NCBI GenBank assembly: GCA_035772735.1
Contig: JASDFA010000007.1
Coordinates: 141,545,001 to 141,609,000 of the forward strand
Origin: Datura wrightii
Taxonomy: Eukaryota; Streptophyta; Magnoliopsida; Solanales; Solanaceae
DNA: 64,000 nucleotides
Reading direction: 5' to 3'
Shown piece by piece: positions 22,117 to 34,263 of this stretch; the stretch's first letter is position 1; every line of letters starts with the position of its first letter. The notes below the pieces were generated by a model. It did no database searches, was not told the origin of the DNA, and saw only the letters and a list, made by a program, of their open reading frames with translations. A program made the position numbers and the translations under genes.

Positions 22117-23939
22117 TTAAATCCTTGTTCGTCCTCGAACAACAATCCTACACTTCATGCAATTTACACCCCAACCTTGCTACTTTGGTTCGACAATTTA
22201 GGCTACGGTCATACCGATTATTCAATACAGCAAATCATCAAGAAAACATGCATGGTCTTATCAATGCAATGACCTTCAATACATTAAGACCTCCTAGACT
22301 TTAAGAATCGACTCTCGATATTGGCAAACTCATGCAAATCAGCTGATCAAGATATCCGACACGAAAATTAATCTTTCATCAAGAATGTGCCCTCACAACA
22401 CAAGAGAATCTTCCACTTTTTGATCATATGACTCACAAACATTCGAGCAGGGGCATGTAAAAACAATTTCGCTCTCTCTCCCAAAAGAATTCACATGCAT
22501 CATGTCATGACCCATAAGCTTGCCCTTAGTGTATTACTCCACTAATATAAAGAAGTGCGATGTAAGATCACGTAGGAATTGAACGTGTTGTAATGGAAGC
22601 TACGGAACTAGTAAATATTGGATTAGCCAATAATAGCCACTAGCATCCTTAAGCGCCTTTTCAACACATCCCATCAACTCATGGACATTGTTTCTTTTTT
22701 TCACCATCCCATTCTTGATGATTTTCTTTAGTATGGCCCATCGTATTAAGCACACTTGACACAACAACAAAGTTATTCATGCACCTTCATTATCGTTTAT
22801 TTATAGCAAGTGCACCTTCAACCTTTTCTTTTCTTCTCTCGCTCTGCTTTTCTTTTTCTTTTCACCATTCTCACTGTTTGACACTTAGGGAAAATGATTT
22901 TCTTTTCTTAAGCGCTTAAGAGTTTTGTATAGACTTTACGGCTAATGAAAAGAAGGAATTAAGCTCGGTTTACACTTTATGACAAAAGAAAAAAATAATC
23001 GGCTAAAGGCTCAACGGGCTGACTAGGGTATACAATCAAGGTGGGTACAACAAGGAAAAATAGAAACTCTCGGTTAAAACAAAGAAATGCCTACATCCTT
23101 TCCTACAATACAACTCCTTCATTTCGTTTTGTACACACACCAGGCAGGTTCTAGACACTTCACAATAGCATGGAATATCAACACACTTCACACTTTTTGC
23201 ACATGCTCAATTCAAGATGTATTCACAGACTCTTCAATTAGCTAATTACAGGAATTCAAACATTAAGCCTCAATCACACTAAATCGAATTCTATGGCCTA
23301 GGTATCTCAACATATTTACAAAGTTGCATGCTTTCATACGAATCACCTTTGTATTTTGAATATCATGTACAACACACAACCAGAATTGCGCAACCATCCA
23401 GTAACTATAGGTTTTGGGATGCAACCCACCAAAGAAAAAAAACTGAAAAATAATTGGAAAAAATCTACTCCTAACGACTACATTTCCCTTAAGACGGTCG
23501 TCATCCATCCATCATAGGGAACGGTCACTACTATGACTTCGGTTCAATGGGACTAATTTCGGTAAAAGAACCAAAAACAAACGCCGAGAAACCCAAGAAG
23601 TAAAAAAAATGTTGAAAATATCGATCATTTTGATAGAAAAATTTGTACAATTTAAAAAATTTATCGATCATTTCGATAACAAAAATATGTACAGAATCAG
23701 AATCAGCTAGCAACATTCAGCAACACACATCAATTTCACAAATATTTACAAATACAGAACAACACTTAACAATTCGCACTCACAGGGACAAACAACATAC
23801 ACGACAACAGAAGAGAGCATACATACAAAACAGCCCAGCCCAGCACCTAACTACTCCCACCCCACACTTAGTTCGAACACTGTCCCCAGTGTTCACAAAA
23901 AATTAAAATAGCACAAAATCGGGTGGTGGAACTCCCTGA
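22117..23939 (-). other. Athila copy 2 non-coding region between env-like ORF and 3' LTR
   Basis: About 1.8 kb of AT-rich sequence. I see no conserved frame, no second element and no RNA gene. Long non-coding stretches at this place are usual for Athila. Confidence 0.75.
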
Positions 23940-25160
23940 TCAGTCAAAGTATTCCACTTCTTCGTCGGGTGTTGCTGCTTCATCTCCCATGTCCGAGTCG
24001 CCTCCATCGTCATCATCGGACTCCACATCGGAGTCCTTCCGACATGTCTCCTCGTCTGTGGGGACATCATCATCTGTGGGCTCTACAAATACTGGCCCCA
24101 CTCGGCATAGAGCCCTGGCGTTTTCGTCGAAAGGGTAGTCTAGCTCGAGCTGCCATAGCTCCTCCTCTGTCGCCGGCCTCCCGCCTATCCTCAGCTGGAG
24201 CATCTGCATCCCATACATCCGAGCCATATACTAGTCATCACGAGCATGTCGCTCGCCAAATGTAAGCTTTGGCCTGTGGGTGGTGTCGGGAGCCTTAGTT
24301 TTAGTAACATCTAAGGCCCGCCGCTCCATCTGCGGGATATAGTCAAGGGCCTCCTCCTCAGCGTCTAGGCCCCTGAGGAAGGTGGTGAGTAGTCCACCAA
24401 AGCCATACCTGTGCCCCTGGTGCAACCGGGCTCTCTTCATGGCGGAGATAATTACCGCCCCCACGTTGATCTCCAGCCCTTTCATCAGGGCGTACACCAG
24501 GCATACACGATCCCGGGTTACATCTGTCATATGTACCCCCGGGATTAGGCATGAGCAGACTATCTTCAGCTAGATTCGGGCTTCCCTGTTCATCTGTGAA
24601 TATGGCAGAGTCTGGTGGTAGCCCCTCTCTTTGTGTCTGCTCCATCTAGATGTCGATCGGGTCCCATACAATGTGCGTCTGATGTCCGCATACGGTGGGG
24701 TAATGTTCAACTGTCGGAGTACGTGGGTGTCTGTGTCCCGCGCTCCTATAATGGCATTGAGGTGGTGGGGCTCTAGAGTGACTATTTGCCCTCTGATCTT
24801 GATGGTGTGGCTTTTGATCGTCGGGTTCCAATTGGCATAGAACTCCTGAACCAGGTGCAAATTGCATTCCGTGGGCTCCTCAAATATGAAATTGAGCCCG
24901 GCTGCCTCGATCCGGTGGACCATCCTAGGGAACTCCTGTGCCAATGGTTCCCGTGCTATATGCTCCTCGGGGAAATATTTGTTTTCTTTGTGCTTTGCGT
25001 ACCACTTTTTCCCCTCATCAGTCACCCATCTTGTTCCGTATTGGCGGCGTTGGCCGCGTGGAACTGCTGGTGCAGCTGGGACTGTTGTGCCCAGTCTGAT
25101 TCACTTCCTTCCGACGCCTGAAGTTGATGCGCCTTTTTCTTTATCTTGTCGGCTTGCCAT
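23940..25160 (-). pseudogene. Athila env-like third ORF, pseudogene
   Basis: One continuous frame runs from an ATG at 25160-25158 to a stop at 23940, 406 codons, with three internal stops: TGA at 25101-25103, TAG at 24570-24572 and TAG at 24231-24233. No frameshift is needed. The middle carries a pattern common in plant retroelement third ORFs: EFYANW, then a 'TIKIRGQIVTLEPHHLNAIIG' type segment, then a helical VCLVYALMKGLEINVGAVI segment. The C-terminal 40 residues are very acidic (runs of D and E). I see no clear signal peptide or transmembrane segment, so calling it an envelope protein follows family usage only. It lies between pol and the 3' LTR as expected. Confidence 0.75.
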
Positions 25161-26512
25161 TTTACCTGTCAACCCAAGTAAACAAGATCAATGTTAAGCT
25201 CACGGATATTAACTTCGGTTAAGGTCGGGTTACACTAGGTTACCCCACACTTAGTCCTTAGCTACAGTTACAACAATATGGCAAGATTATCTTTATTTAC
25301 ACACAATAAACAATTATACAATCATGCTTAGTGCGTTCAAAAAATTCGACTGTATAACTTCTGCGTACTACTCAGACTTCGTACAACTACTCACAATCAC
25401 TACCATCGCTAACATCTTAACCATCGCACATAGCACAGAAAACAAAGAAACAAAACAACAACCAAAATTTATCTACACGAACCTATACAACTAACCAAAT
25501 TCTTACATATTCCAACATTCCCTTAACCCGAGAATCAGTCGTTCTATTAACATCCTTACAATTTGTACATCGACTCATCTCATTCAACATTTACATCCCG
25601 GCATAAAATTCACAAGTTCTATACATTTTCAACTTCAAATTCAACATACAAGCCCTAGAATTGATATTATCAATCAAATTCGATTAATTTATGCAATCGA
25701 CAAGTTCAAGCAATCATAACGACATTCCGAACATTCATCAACAACAATTAACTTGAATTCATGATTCATTACTACGTAGGGCAATTTAGCTCACCTCCCA
25801 TGCTCAATTTCAAAGAAAATCAACAAGAATTTGAGAGGAATTCGAAAAACATACCTTGTCTTTGAAGAATCAAAGAACAATCGTTGAATTTCTTGCCTTA
25901 CTCCGTGTCACGTTGATAGGGGATGGGTTTTAGGGGGTTTGGTCGCGGAGAGCTTAAAAAATGAGGGAAAAGGGAGGGTTTTCGGGGTTAAAAAGTAAGG
26001 AAACTGCGCAGGTCACCCGGCGACCCGGTGTGACCCGTCGCGATATACAAGGCAACGTGTCACTGAGTGCATCGCGGTGCACTGCCTCCGTGACACGGAG
26101 CCATCGCAAGACTGTTCTGAAAATTTTTAAAATTTCTGGATTATACCTCAACGTGTCATGGAGGGTAACGCGGAGGTCCACCTCCGTGACACGGAGCTAT
26201 CGCCCCAGCTCACTGTTTTCCACTTTTTATTAATTTTTCATACCTCAACTTTTCCTTCATGATTCCGTGCATATTTTTCTCCGTTTGACACTGAAATTCA
26301 TCTCACTATACAAAATTGGTTAGAATTATAGGTTTCACTCTAAATACAAATAAAACAAAAACTAAAACGAAATTTTTTTTGTAGTAAATCAAGAAAAAGA
26401 AAAAGAAAAGAAAAATCTATTTACACTTTACAAAATGAAAGAAAAAAAAATTTTCACGGGTTGCCTCCCGTGCAGCGCCTGGTTTACCGTCGCGGCTCGA
26501 CGTCGTTTAAGC
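25161..26512 (-). other. Athila copy 2 spacer between pol end and env-like ORF
   Basis: About 1.35 kb without a supported gene. Near its pol side it has the 'gggttgcctcccgtgcagcg' segment typical just after Athila pol, and two inverted repeats like those of the LTR promoters (26056-26097 and 26152-26193). The rest is AT-rich. Confidence 0.75.
26056..26193 (-). promoter_or_regulatory. two internal copies of the LTR-type inverted repeat
   Basis: The first pair is CGTGTCACTGAG (26056-26067) and CTCCGTGACACG (26086-26097). The second is CGTGTCATGGAG (26152-26163) and CTCCGTGACACG (26182-26193). Each has an 18-bp centre, as in the LTRs. On the minus strand a TATA-like 'TTGTATATC' follows at about 26042-26050, about 0.9 kb before the env-like start. 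It might be a separate promoter for that ORF; this is inference. Confidence 0.6.
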
Positions 26513-27747
26513 TCAATTGTCCGCTAGGGTGATGGACGATTTCTCTCGATCACCGTCCTCCCCCCAGTAGTGTTTACACCGATCTGGTGGTTTTCCCCTT
26601 AACTCCCATGAATCCTTAATCTGCTCATCATCGCCTTGATCAATCACATTGATCACCGAGAGTTCTTCTTGCACCATCGGGAGCTTGGGTGCCCATTACA
26701 CATCGAACACCTCCACCTTGTCATGTGCTCGCATTGTTAGCTGCCCCACAGCTACGTCAATTAGTGCTTTCCCAGTTGCCAAGAAAGGACGTCCCAAATA
26801 AATGGGACTTCCGCGTCTGGTTCAAAGTCCAGCACGACAAAATCTACCGGGAAAATTAGGGAGCCAACTTGCACCAGAACGTCCTCTACAATGCCATCAG
26901 GTCTGGCTAAGGATCGATCCGCCAACTGCAAGATTACCGTTGTGGGTCTAGGACTCCCTAGACCCAACTTTCTGAATACCGAAGGCGGCATCAAATTTAT
27001 GCTCGCTCCCAAATCACACAATCCACGAGCTCGGATGCTCTGCCCAATAGCAATCTGGATAGTAAAACTCCCAGGGTCTTTTACCTTTGTGGGCAGTCTA
27101 TTTTGAATCCGAGAAGTGCACTCCTCCGTAAGAGCCACCGTAGCATACTCATTCAACCGACTTTTGTTTGCCACGATGTCCTTTATATACTTAGCATATT
27201 TCGGCACTCCCTGCAAGACATCAACAAGAGGTAAGTTAATATGTACCTGTTTTAGCACCTCCATGAATTTCTTGAAACACGCCTCCTCCTTGTGTTTCTT
27301 TAGTCGTTGAGGGAACGGGGGTGGAGGTCTGTCTGATTCAGCTTCCTTAGTCTTCCCCCATTCAATACTTTGCTCCCTCTCCACTTCTGCTGCTCCCGAC
27401 TGTTGAGGTGGTCTTTCTGGTTCCACCTCCTTCAGCTGCAAACCACTCCTTGTGGTCACTGCATTTACCTGCTTGGGATTGGGATCCGTGTCGCTGGGCA
27501 GTCCTCCTCTAGGCCTTGTGTTTTGGGCACTAGCAAATTGCCCAAATTGATATTCAAGTGCCTTGGTAGCTAACTGGTTGTTTTTCACTTCGGCTGCCAA
27601 TTTCACATAGTCAGCCTGCAATTGAGCTTGGTTAGCTATCATGGTCTTGAACATCTCCTCAATGCTGGGTGATGGTGGTGGAGGAGGTGCATTGTTGTTT
27701 CTGAATTGTGCTTGATAATTCTGTTGCCCTCCTTGGTTCCTTTGCAC
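26513..27747 (-). pseudogene. pol: Athila protease and deleted pol remnant
   Basis: This frame continues from gag without interruption of phase. It contains the aspartic protease with CDLGASINLMP (DLG codons at 27007-27015; Athila proteases use DLG), then ILQLADRSLARPDG and the FPVDFVVLDFE region. A 1-base loss near 26800 breaks the frame within the segment following EVPF. In the neighbouring frame the protease end is followed by a TAA in the linker and then by a short terminal stretch (RCKHYWGED...KSSITLAD) ending at TGA 26513-26515, which I take as the end of integrase. RT, RNase H and most of integrase are therefore deleted. The exact deletion point cannot be fixed without an intact relative. 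Confidence 0.82.
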
Positions 27748-28887
27748 ACCCTGACCCGAACTTTGGCCCTGATGGTTGTTGCTACCCTATGAGAAATTGG
27801 GATGATTCCTCCAATTGGAGTTATAGCTACTACCATACTATTGGTGGTTCCTTTGCGCATTACCCACAAAGTTTACCGAGTCAGGATTGGCTCCACAACA
27901 CTCAGCTGAGTGCTCACTGCTTCCACACACTTCACACCACATCTGTTGTACTGCATTAACTGGGGCTAGAGGCTGGTTCAATGTCATGTTACTGAAGTGG
28001 GTGTTAAGTTGATTTTGCAATGCAGCTATTTGTGCAGCGATAGCTGTAAACCCATCCACTTCTAGCACTCCTACTGCTTTCCTTGTCCCACCTCTTGATG
28101 AATCAGCATTCCATTCTGGATTGCCCTGTGAAATACGGTTCAACAAGGTATACAGCTCCTCATAAGTTTTCTCCAGCGCATGCCCTCCAGCTGCTGAGTC
28201 TAGCAATATTTTGGTGTGGGGTTCCAAACCCTCAATAAATGTGTGCACCAGCACATCATTGGACTGATAATGATGAGGACAATCCCGCAACATGGATTTA
28301 AATCTCTCCCAGGCCTGATATAAATTTTCTCCCTCTCTTTGTTTGAAACTTAGAATCTGACTTCTAAGTCTTGTTGTTTTACCGGAGGGAAAAACCCGTA
28401 TCAAGAACTTCCGTGCAAGATCATCCCACGTAGAAATAGAATTTGGTGGCTCAGCTTTCAACCACCTCTTGGCTTCTCCCAATAATGAGAACGGGAACAA
28501 TGTAAGCCGGACATAGTCTGATGACACTCCAGCGGGTATGTAAGTGTCACTTATCTCCAAAAAATTTTGGAGATGTTGCTGTGGATCTTCATGAGGGAGA
28601 CCGGTAAACTGCCCGCTAGTGTGCAGCAACTGCACCATATTCTGTTTAAGTTCAAATCTCCCTCCTGGCTCAGGTTTGCGGATACTAGATGTAACATTAT
28701 TGGCATGTGGGATTGCCACCTCGCGAACCGGCCGAGCTGCTGCTTCTTCGGGCACTAACACTGCCCGTACTACCGGTGGATTCTGTTGTTGCTCCATGAT
28801 CGTCTGTCTGAGCAACTGCAGCTTTCTTTGTAGAGCTTCTCTTCGTTTACTGTGAAATATCCTTTCTGGCTCTATATACGATTCCAC
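27748..28887 (-). pseudogene. gag: Athila gag pseudogene, copy 2
   Basis: This homologue of the copy at 17290-18837 keeps the capsid and zinc-knuckle parts in one frame (GEAKRWLKAEPPN; CEVCGSSEH then CC, near 27885-27930). Two TAG stops interrupt it: 27838-27840, where copy 1 has CAG, and 27787-27789, where copy 1 has TGG. Both are transitions of the kind made by cytosine deamination. The first codon is GTG at 28887 and no ATG start is evident. After the stops the same frame runs on into protease. Confidence 0.9.
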
Positions 28888-29018
28888 CAGCTCCTTGTCT
28901 CTTGCCAGTGTTCAACAGCAATTAAGTCTGCAAAATACAGGCTAAGACCAAGTTGTCAACACTAAGAAAATAAAAATACAGTAAATTAACACTTGAAATA
29001 AATTCACCAATTGCCAAG

Positions 29019-29036
29019 TCCCCGGCAACGACGCCA
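29019..29036 (-). promoter_or_regulatory. primer binding site (tRNA-Asp type), Athila copy 2
   Basis: On the minus strand it reads TGGCGTCGTTGCCGGGGA, 6 bp inside the 5' LTR end. It differs from the usual Athila tRNA-Asp site at one base. Confidence 0.88.
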
Positions 29037-29042
29037 AAAACT

Positions 29043-30460
29043 TGTTTGCGTGATTTGTGGGGTATATAAAACGACACGCAAGTGCACGTGGTCGAACAAG
29101 TAGTAAGTGGCTTTAGTAAGCCAAGTATCAATCCCACAGAGACTTGGATGAAGTGCAATTTGCTCAAGTGTACTATATTTTACTTCTAAAAATGCAGACA
29201 ACAGTGTAACCAAAAGTTTGATAGTTTGTTTAATAATTTTTATACTAAAGCTAAAAACAATTATCTACTTTGAATATTAACTATGAATGAGAGCATGCTG
29301 AGGTTAAACGAACATATAATGAAATTAATTATCATCATAATTTGGTTAATTTTTTCTTCTAGTTGCTAGCCAAGAACATTTGCCAAGAGATTAAAACTCT
29401 CGTATTTAACCTCACTTAAGAAACATGAACCATCCGTCTACATTTCTGTGATCAAATGCAATTCATGTTCTAGCCATACAATTCCGGTTCCTAAATTGAC
29501 TAATACGACTTTCAGGTATATTTCTATCCTGAAAGCAAATCAAGACTCAATTTTCCCAAACCAAGTAAAGAACATATCCTATTAATTCACAACTTTCCAA
29601 TTTCTTGCTCTCTCGAGTGAAACCGGACTTTTTAGATGTACATTAACGTAGGCCACACATTAATGCAGTAAGAACAAGAATTAATAGAACAACATGGAAG
29701 AAAAGATGAAAACCAAAGAATCAATGATCAAATTTCATCACAATTGTTCATAACCTCAGCAAGGAGAGGAATTAGCCACTCATTTGTGGATTAAACATCT
29801 TAAAATGAGTGTTAATCATACAAGCAATTGAATTAAAGAAGAAAGAAAGAGAGAGAAAACCCTGATATTTTCGTCCCTCAACTGCCTGTAACCCACGTCC
29901 TTGCTCCACCAAGTCAGAATATTGAAAAATGAACCTAAGTGTTCTATTTATACTGCTGGGAATTTTTCCCGGAATAACAAGCAACGTGTCACGGAGTGCA
30001 TCGCGGAGCACTATCTCCGTGACACGCTGCGGACGCGGACCCTCACTGGAATTGGGGGTCCAGGTATTAAAGCTCAACGTGGCACGGCATGCAACGCGGA
30101 GCCAAGCCACCGTGCCACGGAGCAAACGCGGACCTCCACTGGAATTTGGGCGAAATTTCCCTATCCAGACAGAAGGCCTCCGCGATGGCAGCGTGACACG
30201 GCTCCATCGCAGAGCCCCTTTAATTCATGTTGTCCAATGCTTTATCCCTTGCTCGCATCCAAGTCCAACCCCGATATCATCCAACATGCATTTTAGCTTC
30301 TCGAAATCACATTTTACCTTCAAAACAATGCTAATATGTTGGTTAGTATAAATTCACATTTTATTACCAATTACATGAGAATGTATACACATTGGTAGAT
30401 AAACAAGGCTAAAATGGTACTTTTGAGTATCACTTGGGCATATAAATTTGCCCAAGATCA
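29043..30460 (-). repeat. 5' LTR of Athila copy 2 (1418 bp)
   Basis: In sense orientation it starts TGATCTTGGG (30460 downward) and ends CGCAAACA (29043). It includes a perfect inverted repeat at 29985-30026 and a TATA box ('tatttata' on the plus strand at about 29944-29951) immediately downstream in sense. Confidence 0.93.
29985..30026 (-). promoter_or_regulatory. inverted repeat upstream of the TATA box, Athila copy 2 5' LTR
   Basis: The arms CGTGTCACGGAG (29985-29996) and CTCCGTGACACG (30015-30026) are perfect inverted copies with an 18-bp centre, identical to the Tekay arms. Confidence 0.75.
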
Positions 30461-30465
30461 ACATA
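30461..30465. other. target site duplication ACATA, right copy (Athila copy 2)
   Basis: This is the partner of 20681-20685; the A monomer resumes 'acatacaccgaaaatcgcg'. Confidence 0.93.
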
Positions 30466-33400
30466 CACCGAAAATCGCGAAAATCGTAAATTCTCATTTA
30501 TTCGGAAAATAGTTATGCCGATCAAATAAAGTGATAGGGAGCCCGTCACCAAGCCTTTTAGGCTGCCCACAACAAAAATTTGGGGCCAAACGGAGGCGGT
30601 CAATCAAATCTCCAGAAATCTATAGGCTAACATACACCGAAAATCGTGAAAATCATAAATTCTCATTTATGCGAAAAATAGTGATTCCGATCAAATAAAG
30701 TTATAGGGAGCTCGTCACCAGGCCTCGCAGGCTACGCACAACAAAAATTTAGGGCCAAACGGAGACGGTAGATCAAATTTCGAGAAAATCGTAAATTCTC
30801 ATTTATTCAAAAAATAGTTATGCCGATCAAACAAAGTGATAGGGCGCCCATCAGTAGGCCTTGTAGGATGCCCAATGCAAAAATTTGGTGCCAAACGGAG
30901 ACGGTCGATCAAATCTCCAGAAATCTGTGGGCTAACATACACCGAAAATCGCGAAAATCGCGAAAATCGTAAATTCTCATTTACGCGAAAAATAGTGATG
31001 CCGATCAAACAAAATGATAGGGCGCGCGTCACCAGGCTGTGCACAGCCAAAATTTGGGGCCGAACGGAGACGGTCGATCAAATCTCCAGAAATCCGTGGG
31101 CTAACATACACCGAAAATCGTGAAAATTGTAAATTCTAATTTATTTGAAAAAAGTTATGCCGATCAAATGAAATGATAGGGTGCTCATTGTCAAGGTTCA
31201 TAGGCTGCGCACAGCCAAAATTTGGGGCCGAAAAATGGTTATGCCGATCAAATGAAATAATAGGGCGCTCGTCATCAGGCCCCGCAAGCTCCGAAAAGCA
31301 AAAAATTTGGGGCCAAACGGAGACGGTCGATCAAATCTCGAGAAATCTGTGGACTAGCACACACCGAAAATTGCAAAAATCGTAAATTCTCATTTATTTG
31401 AAAAATAATGATGCCGATCAAATGAAATGATATGGCGCTCGTCACCAGGCCCCGCAGGATAGACTAGGCCAAAAATTTGGGGCCAAACGGAGATGTTCGA
31501 TCAAATCTCGAGAAATTCGTGGGCTAACATACACCGAAAATCTCAAAAATTGTAAATTCTCATTTATGGGAAAAATAGTGCTGTCGATCAAACAAAATGA
31601 TAGGGCGCTCGTCTCCGGGCCCCGCAGGCTGCGCACAGCCAAAATTTGGGGCAAAATGGAGATGGTCGATCAAATCTCGAGAAATCCGTGGGCTAACATA
31701 CACCAAAAATAACAAAAATCGTAAATTCTCATTTACTCAAAAAATTGTTATGTCGATCAATTAAAGTGATAGGGCGCCCATCACCAGCCCTCGTAGGCTG
31801 CCTAGAGCCAAAATTTGGTGCCAAACGGAGATGGTCGATCAAATCTCCAGAAATCGGTGGACTAACATACACCGAAAATCGCGAAAATCGTAAATTCTCA
31901 TTTATGCAAAAAGTAGTGATGCCGATCAAACGAAATGATAGGGCGCTCATCACCAGGCCCCGCAAGCTGCACACAGCCAAAATTCAGGGCCAAACGGAGA
32001 CGGTCGATCAAATCTCCAGAAATCCGTGGGCTAACATACACCAAAAATCGCGAAAATCAAAAATTCTAATTTATGCGAAAAATAATGATGCCTATCAAAT
32101 GAAATGATAGGGAGCTCATCACCAGGGCCCGCAGGCTACGCAAAGCCAAAAATTTGGTGCCAAACGGAGACGGTCGATCAAATCTCCAGAAATTCGTGGG
32201 CTAACATACACCGAAAATCGCAAAAAGCGTAAATTCTCATTTATGCGAAAAATAGTGATGCTGATCAAACGAAATGATAGGGCGCGCATCACCAGACCCC
32301 GCAGGCTGCGCATAGCAAAAATTTTGGGCCAAACGGAGACGGTCGATCAAATCTCCAGAAATCTGTGGGCAACATACACTGAAAATCGCAAAAATCGAAA
32401 ATTTTCATTTATTCGGAAAATAGTTATGCCGATCAAATAAAGTGATAGGGAGCCCGTCACCAAGCCTTTTAGGCTGCCCACAACAAAAATTTGAGGCCAA
32501 ACGGAGGCGGTCAATCAAATCTCCAGAAATCTGTGGGCTAACATACACCGAAAATCGCGAAAATCGTAAATTCTCATTTATGCGAAAAATAGTGATTCCG
32601 ATCAAATAAAGTTATAGGGCGCTCGTCACCATGCCCCGCAGGCTACGCACAACAAAAATTTAGGGCCAAACGGAGACGATAGATCAAATCTCGAGAAATC
32701 CGTGGGCTAACATACACCAAAAATCGCGAAAATCGTAAATTCTCATTTATTCAAAAAATAGTTATGCCGATCAAAAAAAGTTATAGGGCGCCCGTCAGCA
32801 GGCCTTGTAGGATGCCCAATGCCAAAATTTGGTGCCAAACGGAGACGGTCGATCAAATCTCCAGAAATCCGTGGGCTAACATACAGCGAAAATTGCGAAA
32901 ATCGTAAATTATCATTTATGCAAAAAATAGTGATGCCGATCAAACGAAATGATAGGGCGCTCATCACCAGGCCCCGCAGGATGCGCACAGCTAAAATTTG
33001 GGGGAAAATGAAGACGGTCGATCAAATCTCGAGAAATCCGTGGGCTAACATATACCAAAAATTGCGAAAATCATAAATTCTCATTTATTCAAAAAATAGT
33101 TATGTCGATTAAATAAAGTGATAGGGCGTCTGTCACCAGGCCTTGTAGGCTGCCCACAACCAAAATTTGGTGTCAAACGGAGACGGTCGATCAAATCTCC
33201 AAAAATTCGTGGGCTAACATACACCGAAAATGACGAAAATTGTAAATTCTCATTTATGCGAAAAATAGTGATGCCGAATAAACGAAATGATAGGGCGCTC
33301 GTCACCAGGCCTCGCAGGCTGCGCACAGCAAAAAATTTTGGCTAAACGGAGACGGTCGATCAAATCTCTAGAAATCCGTGGGCTAACATACATCAAAAAT

Positions 33401-33693
33401 TGTGAAATTCGTAAATTCTCATTTATGCGGAAAATAGTTATGCCGATCAAATGAAATGATAGGGCACTCGTCATCAAGGTTCATAGGCTGCGCACAGCCA
33501 AAATTTTGTGCCGAACGGAGACGGTCGATCAAATCTCCAGAAATCTGTGGGCTCACACACACTGAAAATTGCGAAAATCATAAATTCTCATTTATGAAGT
33601 TATGGGGCGCTCGTCACTAGGGTTTGTAGGCTACGCACGGCCAGAATTTGGGGTCGAGCGGAGATGGTCAGTCAAATCTCAAGAAATCCATGG

Positions 33694-34263
33694 GGTAACA
33701 CGCACTAAAAAGTTTGAAAGTTAGCAACATAGGCGCACTATGCCAGTGTCGATAGACCGGCCGATATCGGATGACACATGCTGACCTATGCCTAGACCCA
33801 ACGCCCATCGATCAATGTCCAGCGAGCAAAAATTTAAAAGGAAACACCGATGCTTATCCTTATGCTATAAAGACAATACTATAGATTGGTGGTGGTAGTG
33901 CTGGCCTACCATGGTCGCTTGCCATGGTGGTGTCGGTTGTGGTGGGTCGTTAGGACCAGTTTTTAAATTAAAATTGTCAACCATATTGGGAAATATGTTG
34001 AATGACAGCGATAGAGGCATATTTTGAGAAAATTGGCTCCGTCAAACTGCCTTACGGCAGTTTGTCTAGATAGATCTCCAAAAAATACAAAAAATGAAAA
34101 AAAAATCATATAAAATGTATAATCCAGCCCAAAGTTATGATCATTAAGATAATGTGCCACTAATAAACTCTTTTTCCGTTGATTATATTACAGTTTTAAT
34201 GACATTATGTAAGATCTCATCAAAAGACTTTCATCTCGGCAGCTCTTATTTTGTGAATAAAGA
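33694..34263. repeat. B unit copy 6
   Basis: A 570-bp B unit preceded by a shortened A monomer ('tttatgaagttatggggcgc'). The hairpin 'aaactgccttacggcagttt' is intact. Confidence 0.87.

Larger units (their letters stand above)
20686..30460 (-). mobile_element. structurally complete Athila-type element (copy 2, 9775 bp), pol internally deleted
   Basis: Two LTRs (20686-22104 and 29043-30460) bound an interior with primer site, gag, protease, a short pol end, an env-like ORF and a polypurine tract, all on the minus strand. The 5-bp duplications ACATA prove a single insertion into the satellite. RT, RNase H and nearly all of integrase are missing, so it could only move with help from another element. 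Gag, protease and the env-like ORF also carry stops or frameshifts. DLG protease, tRNA-Asp primer site and a third ORF after pol place it in the Athila lineage. Confidence 0.95.

Noticed and set aside
24382..25197. Plus-strand frames opposite the env-like ORF
   Set aside because: They are antisense to a better supported minus-strand frame that stays in one phase over 406 codons.
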